A stretch of DNA of 64,000 nt from Pseudomonas viridiflava. GTDB taxonomy: Bacteria > Pseudomonadota > Gammaproteobacteria > Pseudomonadales > Pseudomonadaceae. The translations under genes were made by a program, and so were the position numbers. The notes below the pieces were generated by a model. The model was not told where the DNA came from and made no database searches. It worked only from the letters and a program-made list of their open reading frames with translations. Location: positions 124,001-188,000 of the forward strand of contig NZ_UUON01000048.1 in the NCBI RefSeq assembly GCF_900590885.1, in the 5' to 3' direction. Each line of letters begins with the position of its first letter. Positions within the stretch are counted from its first letter, which is position 1. Below, piece after piece: positions 60,287 through 64,000 of this stretch.

Positions 60287-60311
60287 GGCGGGAGCAAGCT
60301 CCCTCGCCACA
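60287..60311. repeat. REP unit of a third class
   Basis: GGCGGGAGCAAGCTCCCTCGCCAC: a GGGAGCAAGCTCCC palindrome with the arm GGCG/CGCC, close to the GTGGCGAGGGAGCTTGCTCCC REP class of fluorescent pseudomonads. It is a single unit near the recX stop. Confidence 0.7.
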
Positions 60312-60333
60312 ATAACTCGCCAATCGCCGTGAT

Positions 60334-60801
60334 TCAGTCGTCCATACTCCGACCACTGAACAAGCGACTGATCATCTCCATCGAAAACCCGCGATAGCTC
60401 AAGAAGCGCCCTTGCTTCGCACGCTCTTTGGCATCGATAGGCAGATGGCCAGAGAACTTGCGACGCCAGGTATCTTCCAGCTGCGACTGCCAGCTGATAC
60501 CGCACTCACGCAGGGCAAGGTCGATATCGGCGCGCTGCAGACCACGCTGGCTCAACTCCTCGCGAATTCGCGCGGGGCCATAACCGGAACGGGCTCGGTA
60601 GGAGACAAAACTTTCGAGGTAACGGGCTTCCGACAACAGCCCCTCTTCCGTCAAACGGTCGAGGGCCGTGTCGATCATCTCAGCCTCTGCGCCGCGCTGA
60701 CGCAGTTTACGCGTCAGCTCGACTCGACCATGCTCGCGGCGAGCGAGCAGGTCCATCGCAGTGCGCCGAACGGCGACGAGTGTATCCAGTACAACTGTCA
60801 T
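60334..60801 (-). CDS. recX: recombination regulatory protein RecX
   Basis: A 155-residue helical protein that binds RecA filaments and limits them. The family's arginine-rich tandem three-helix repeats are visible (MDLLARREHGRVELTRKLRQ; YRARSGYGPARIREELSQRG), followed by QLEDTWRRKFSG. It begins eight bases after recA and is usually expressed by read-through from the recA promoter. Confidence 0.93.
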   Translation of the reverse strand: MTVVLDTLVAVRRTAMDLLARREHGRVELTRKLRQRGAEAEMIDTALDRLTEEGLLSEARYLESFVSYRARSGYGPARIREELSQRGLQRADIDLALRECGISWQSQLEDTWRRKFSGHLPIDAKERAKQGRFLSYRGFSMEMISRLFSGRSMDD

Positions 60802-60809
60802 CGTTTGCT

Positions 60810-61868
60810 TCAGATGTCAGTGTCGGCTTCTTCAACTTCTTCAACCGGTTCACGGTTGGCGGCAGCTTTCACGTCGGGGGCTGCGGTCAGCAGCTTGTCG
60901 CGAATCTGCTTCTCAAGCGTGGCAGCGATATCCGGGTTGTCCGCCAGGAACTTGGCCGAGTTCGCCTTGCCTTGGCCGATCTTGCTGCCGTTGTAGGCAT
61001 ACCAGGCACCGGACTTCTCGACGAAGCCGTGCAGCACGCCCAGGTCGATCATCTCGCCGTTCAGGTAGATACCCTTGCCGTAGAGAATCTGGAACTCGGC
61101 CTGACGGAAAGGCGGGGCCACTTTGTTCTTGACGACTTTAACGCGGGTTTCACTACCGACAACCTCGTCACCTTCCTTCACCGCGCCGGTACGGCGGATG
61201 TCCAGGCGGACCGAAGCGTAGAACTTGAGCGCGTTACCACCGGTGGTGGTTTCCGGGCTACCGAACATCACACCGATCTTCATACGGATCTGGTTGATGA
61301 AGATCACCAGGCAGTTCGCGTTCTTGATGTTACCGGTGATTTTACGCAGCGCCTGGGACATCAGACGGGCTTGCAGGCCCACGTGCATGTCACCCATTTC
61401 GCCTTCGATTTCAGCCTTCGGTACCAGGGCAGCCACGGAGTCGACCACGATCACGTCGATGGCGTTGGAGCGCACCAGCATGTCGGTGATTTCCAGGGCC
61501 TGCTCACCGGTGTCCGGCTGGGACACCAGCAGGTCGTCAACGTTGACGCCCAGCTTGCCGGCGTACTCAGGGTCGAGGGCGTGCTCGGCATCGACGAACG
61601 CGCAGGTGGCGCCCATTTTTTGTGCCTGGGCAATCACCGACAGGGTCAGCGTGGTTTTACCGGAAGATTCAGGACCGTAGATTTCAACGATACGGCCTTT
61701 TGGCAGGCCGCCAATGCCGAGCGCGATGTCAAGACCCAGAGAGCCAGTGGAAATAGCCGGGATCGCCTGACGGTCGTGATCGCCCATACGCATTACGGCA
61801 CCCTTGCCGAATTGACGTTCGATCTGACCCAGGGCCGCAGCCAAGGCTTTCTTCTTGTTGTCGTCCAT
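60810..61868 (-). CDS. recA: recombinase RecA
   Basis: A 352-residue RecA, the strand-exchange recombinase and LexA coprotease. The polymerisation helix, Walker A GPESSGKTT (residues 65-73), Walker B VIVVDSVAALVPK and the L2 DNA loop region MKIGVMFGSPETTTGGNAL are complete, and the C terminus is acidic (EEVEEADTDI). The ATG at 61868 is used; the four codons upstream are not conserved. It follows pncC by 84 bases with a LexA box between, and recX lies downstream. Confidence 0.97.
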   Translation of the reverse strand: MDDNKKKALAAALGQIERQFGKGAVMRMGDHDRQAIPAISTGSLGLDIALGIGGLPKGRIVEIYGPESSGKTTLTLSVIAQAQKMGATCAFVDAEHALDPEYAGKLGVNVDDLLVSQPDTGEQALEITDMLVRSNAIDVIVVDSVAALVPKAEIEGEMGDMHVGLQARLMSQALRKITGNIKNANCLVIFINQIRMKIGVMFGSPETTTGGNALKFYASVRLDIRRTGAVKEGDEVVGSETRVKVVKNKVAPPFRQAEFQILYGKGIYLNGEMIDLGVLHGFVEKSGAWYAYNGSKIGQGKANSAKFLADNPDIAATLEKQIRDKLLTAAPDVKAAANREPVEEVEEADTDI

Positions 61869-61909
61869 TAAAGTCCTCACGTAATCAATAAGGCCGGGGC
61901 GGCCAACAC

Positions 61910-61925
61910 CTGTATAAGTAGACAG
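61910..61925 (-). promoter_or_regulatory. LexA (SOS) box and recA promoter
   Basis: CTGTATAAGTAGACAG fits the CTG-N10-CAG LexA operator and lies 42 bases before the recA ATG. Read on the minus strand, a candidate -35 TTGTGG (61938-61933) and -10 TATACA (61916-61911), 16 bases apart, place the -10 inside the box, so LexA would block polymerase. Confidence 0.88.
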
Positions 61926-61952
61926 TATTGTTCCACAAAGATCGGAGATCGC

Positions 61953-62453
61953 CTACCCCTGATTTTCTATTTCTGCTGCAGCTCGTCGCAACAACCCCTC
62001 TAGCGCGGCCTTAACCGTTTGTCGGCGGACCTCATCACGGTTGCCGGTGAAGTGCGCAAGCTCGGCCGTCACCTCGTCGCCAACGCCGAAAGCAAGCCAC
62101 ACGGTGCCCACCGGTTTGTCCGGCGAACCGCCATCCGGACCGGCTACACCGCTGACCGCCACGGCAAAGTGCGCCAGGCTTTTTTCCTGCGCGCCACGCA
62201 CCATCGCCTCCACCACTTCCTGGCTGACAGCGCCGACCTTGGCGAACAACCCCTCCGGCACATTCAACTGGCGGGTCTTCTGCCGATTGGAATAGGTGAC
62301 ATACCCCGCCTCGAACCAGGCCGAACTCCCTGGAATCCGCGTGATTGCTTCGGCAATACCGCCGCCGGTACAGGATTCGGCAGTGGTGACGTGAGCGTTA
62401 AGCACCTGTAGACGGCGGCCCAGATCAGCGGCAAGTTGAGTGATTTCCTTCAC
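61953..62453 (-). CDS. pncC: nicotinamide-nucleotide amidase (CinA C-terminal family)
   Basis: A 166-residue single-domain protein of the CinA C-terminal family (PncC), deamidating NMN to nicotinate mononucleotide for NAD recycling. The active-site region AESCTGGGIAEAIT, then GYVTYSNRQKTRQLNVP and SGVAGPDGGSPDKPVGTVWL are typical. It is the usual gene upstream of recA in pseudomonads, and fluorescent pseudomonads often carry phage-tail-like clusters between it (named cinA) and mutS, as is the case here. Confidence 0.93.
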   Translation of the reverse strand: MKEITQLAADLGRRLQVLNAHVTTAESCTGGGIAEAITRIPGSSAWFEAGYVTYSNRQKTRQLNVPEGLFAKVGAVSQEVVEAMVRGAQEKSLAHFAVAVSGVAGPDGGSPDKPVGTVWLAFGVGDEVTAELAHFTGNRDEVRRQTVKAALEGLLRRAAAEIENQG

Positions 62454-62534
62454 GGTCGTCTCCAGACGTGGGCAGGGGTTCGCCTACCCTACAGGAGCAA
62501 AACGCACACGCAAGCGCCAGACTGGAACAAGATG

Positions 62535-63014
62535 CTAACGGGCGACGGCACGCACGTAGGCCTGGCACGCACGCAATGCGATCAGTCCGTCGTCGCCGGC
62601 ATCGGTGATGCCGATAATTCGCTGAGCATGCGCCGGGTCAAGTCGGGCTCGCGCGGCTGCATGAACCACGCTGCCGGTGGCGGTAGCGGTTGGCATTGGG
62701 CAGCCGCCGGCGGGGTCGAGAAGGACTGACAACCGCACATCGGTAGTAGCCAGCCGGTCACGCAGAGCAGCCTGATGACGTTGGGCATCTTTCAACTCCC
62801 GAGTGTGTTGTTGATCGCTGGCGCTGAGCTGTTGCTCCAGGGCCAGCCGTTTGTCCTGCTCGACCTGCTGTTGATGCAAGGCCAGCTGGCGTTGCTCGCT
62901 CAGCGCTTGCGCCTGCAGGGCCGATTGCCGCTCAAGCTGCGCGCCATAGCGCCAGGCCTGCACCTGCCAGGTCACGGCCATGAGCAGGCATACCGCGATC
63001 ACGTGGTAACGCAT
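62535..63014 (-). CDS. Rz-like inner-membrane spanin
   Basis: A 159-residue phage lysis protein. A single N-terminal membrane segment (residues about 3-20, VIAVCLLMAVTWQVQAW) is followed by a long Gln/Leu/Glu-rich coiled coil (residues about 25-100), the shape of the i-spanin Rz. A second lysis gene is embedded in another frame. Its start overlaps the endolysin gene end by 16 bases (ATG at 63014). It belongs to the lysis cassette of the prophage-like cluster that continues beyond the window. Confidence 0.85.
   Translation of the reverse strand: MRYHVIAVCLLMAVTWQVQAWRYGAQLERQSALQAQALSEQRQLALHQQQVEQDKRLALEQQLSASDQQHTRELKDAQRHQAALRDRLATTDVRLSVLLDPAGGCPMPTATATGSVVHAAARARLDPAHAQRIIGITDAGDDGLIALRACQAYVRAVAR
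62582..62788 (-). CDS. Rz1-like outer-membrane spanin lipoprotein, nested in Rz
   Basis: A 68-residue frame lying entirely inside the Rz gene in another frame. It starts with ATG at 62788, seven bases after GGAG, has a short hydrophobic signal (VIRLLCVTGWLLPMCGC) with a lipobox-like LPMC ahead of a second Cys, and a Pro-rich mature part (STPPAAAQCQPLPPPAAW). These are the hallmarks of the o-spanin Rz1, which spans the periplasm with Rz to fuse the membranes during lysis. Confidence 0.8.
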   Translation of the reverse strand: MPNVIRLLCVTGWLLPMCGCQSFSTPPAAAQCQPLPPPAAWFMQPREPDLTRRMLSELSASPMPATTD

Positions 63015-63559
63015 AACACCGCCTTCGCCCGCGCCCACAAGCGCAAGCGCTCTTCCAGGCCATTGAGCCCGCCGTTGATACGCCGCGTAATGCGGGTGAA
63101 CTCGTCGTTGTCCGCCAGCTCATTCAGGCCGTTGCTTTGCCAGAACCAGGCAGCAGATTCCGCTGCCCATTGCGGTTGCTCCAGCAGTTCGGGCTGGTGC
63201 AGCAGGCGATCGTCACCAAACAACGCCTGGCTGCAGGCCAGGTAGTTGCGACGCCCGGTAATCTGGATCAGCCCCCTGCCCCGGTACCGCTGCCCGTCGC
63301 CGTCGGCTTCGGGGCTGTTGCCCAGGCGGGCGGCCAGGGTGCCGGTGTCGTATTTGCTCAGGTATTGATCGCTGCCCAGTTCGCGGACGTAGCGCAGTTC
63401 GCCGGATTCATGGGCGATTTGGGCGAGGAAGGCGGCGGTGCGTATTGGGGTGTTGATCGCGTACCGAACGAACGCCGCATTTAGCGCGGTCAAAAAAATG
63501 CCCGCTCTAAGGCGGGCGCCAGGCATGATTTGAAGCAGTTGCGGCAGCGTTATTAGCAT
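62999..63559 (-). CDS. GH19-family endolysin
   Basis: A 186-residue chitinase-like glycoside hydrolase family 19 protein, used as endolysin by phages and tailocins to cut peptidoglycan. The catalytic Glu region AAFLAQIAHESGELRYV, the YRGRGLIQITGRRNYLAC motif and the C-terminal FTRITRRINGGLNGLEERL are present. No signal peptide is evident, so a holin or other export route must be encoded elsewhere in the cluster. The ATG at 63559 follows AAGAGTAAGACCC. It overlaps the Rz gene by 16 bases. Confidence 0.88.
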   Translation of the reverse strand: MLITLPQLLQIMPGARLRAGIFLTALNAAFVRYAINTPIRTAAFLAQIAHESGELRYVRELGSDQYLSKYDTGTLAARLGNSPEADGDGQRYRGRGLIQITGRRNYLACSQALFGDDRLLHQPELLEQPQWAAESAAWFWQSNGLNELADNDEFTRITRRINGGLNGLEERLRLWARAKAVLCVTT

Positions 63560-63580
63560 GGGTCTTACTCTTGAAAGTGT

Positions 63581-64000
63581 TTACGCCGACAACCCACCCG
63601 CCGTAATCGTGCTGCGATAGCCCGTCACCGGGTCGCCAACATGAACCACTTGCGTCATCGACCATTGCCCCTGCATGTATGACGGCCACGTCTCATCGAG
63701 CAGCAGCAGCCCTTCGGCCGCCAGCAGCGGGTTGCCTGGGCAATCGATCACCAGCTTCAACCCTTCGCGCCCCACGCGGCGAAGTTCTCCTTCGGCCACG
63801 GTGCGGGCTTCGGCTTCATTCTGGCAGCGTTGGCGCAGGGTTTTGAACGGCGCAATCCCGACCTGGACGACACGCTGCTTGCAGGCTGCGGCATCCCACC
63901 AGGTGACACGACTGCCCATGTATTTCGAACGGGATTTTTCGTCAAGCGTGGCGGTGATAAAGGCTTGGTCGCCGGGGCGATTGTCCTGGGTCACGGACAA
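63581..64000 (-). CDS. phage late control/tail protein D, C-terminal part (truncated by window)
   Basis: The frame is open to the window edge; only the last 139 residues are seen, and the 5' end lies beyond position 64000. The sequence matches the C-terminal half of P2-type gpD tail proteins (late control D), the hub or tube protein at the base of a contractile tail: QNEAEARTVAEGELRRVGRE, and the closing HVGDPVTGYRSTITAGGL. It stops 21 bases before the endolysin start, the usual order in tailocin and P2-like clusters. Whether the rest of the cluster includes head genes cannot be seen. Confidence 0.82.
   Translation of the reverse strand: MSVTQDNRPGDQAFITATLDEKSRSKYMGSRVTWWDAAACKQRVVQVGIAPFKTLRQRCQNEAEARTVAEGELRRVGREGLKLVIDCPGNPLLAAEGLLLLDETWPSYMQGQWSMTQVVHVGDPVTGYRSTITAGGLSA

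Noticed and set aside
1..64000. tRNA or rRNA genes
   Set aside because: No cloverleaf with a TTCGANNC-type T arm and CCA end, and no rRNA-like conserved stretch, was noticed; a tRNAscan run would settle this.

Overview
The window is about 64 kb of a high-GC gammaproteobacterial chromosome, almost certainly a Pseudomonas of the P. fluorescens group. Three things point there: the complete wspABCDEFR operon, gene order that matches recalled P. aeruginosa blocks (mexL/mexJK - rsmJ - tsaB - adk - ppc - lptF - lysS - prfB - wsp; dgkA - erdR - DTW protein; recX - recA), and the GTGGGAGGGGGCTTGCCCCC-type REP/REPIN repeats typical of fluorescent pseudomonads. Names come from reading translations and synteny; no database search was run.

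Layout. 1-10 kb: a small hypothetical gene, a MexJK-type RND pump with a LysE-type exporter and a divergent TetR repressor, then rsmJ, a two-repeat protein, an extensin-like protein, a PEP-mutase-like enzyme and a DUF72 protein. 10-24 kb: housekeeping genes (tsaB, adk, ppc, lysS, and prfB with its programmed frameshift), the DUF4398/lptF lipoprotein pair, an alpha/beta hydrolase, a QEGLA-motif metallohydrolase-like protein and a TetR regulator. 23.9-24.8 kb: a geneless stretch with two inverted copies of a roughly 285-bp hairpin-rich element on either side of a REPIN. 24.8-33.2 kb: the Wsp surface-sensing chemosensory operon, ending in the diguanylate cyclase WspR. 33.4-44.5 kb: a TerB/DUF533-like protein, a LysR regulator and a polyamine cluster (two aminobutyraldehyde-type dehydrogenases, a YdcSTUV-type ABC importer and Tat-exported spermidine dehydrogenase). 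44.5-62.5 kb: opgD, an OYE-family reductase, kup, rimO, a GNAT enzyme, an atypical RsuA-family pseudouridine synthase, a YehS-like protein, trmO, fpr with divergent finR, dgkA, erdR, a DTW-domain enzyme, a LOG-family protein, recX, recA and pncC. 62.5-64 kb: the edge of a prophage-like, probably tailocin, cluster, with nested Rz/Rz1 spanins, a GH19 endolysin and a truncated tail protein D gene.

How genes work together. WspA-F form a receptor and phosphorelay that drives c-di-GMP synthesis by WspR. SpdH should cleave spermidine in the periplasm to 1,3-diaminopropane and 4-aminobutyraldehyde; the neighbouring importer and the two dehydrogenases fit uptake and oxidation toward GABA. TsaB contributes to the tRNA t6A37 modification and TrmO methylates it. 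RecA sits behind a LexA box next to a tailocin-type locus, the class of locus usually induced by DNA damage.

No wholly new multi-gene system is evident. The strongest unexplained signal is the inverted pair of structured elements at 24010-24768: several stems are kept by compensatory changes between the two copies, which suggests a conserved RNA or cruciform DNA structure. Other points of note are a pseudouridine synthase with Gln where the catalytic Asp should be, a REPIN inside the polyamine-importer operon, and a 36-bp symmetric operator between mexL and mexJ.
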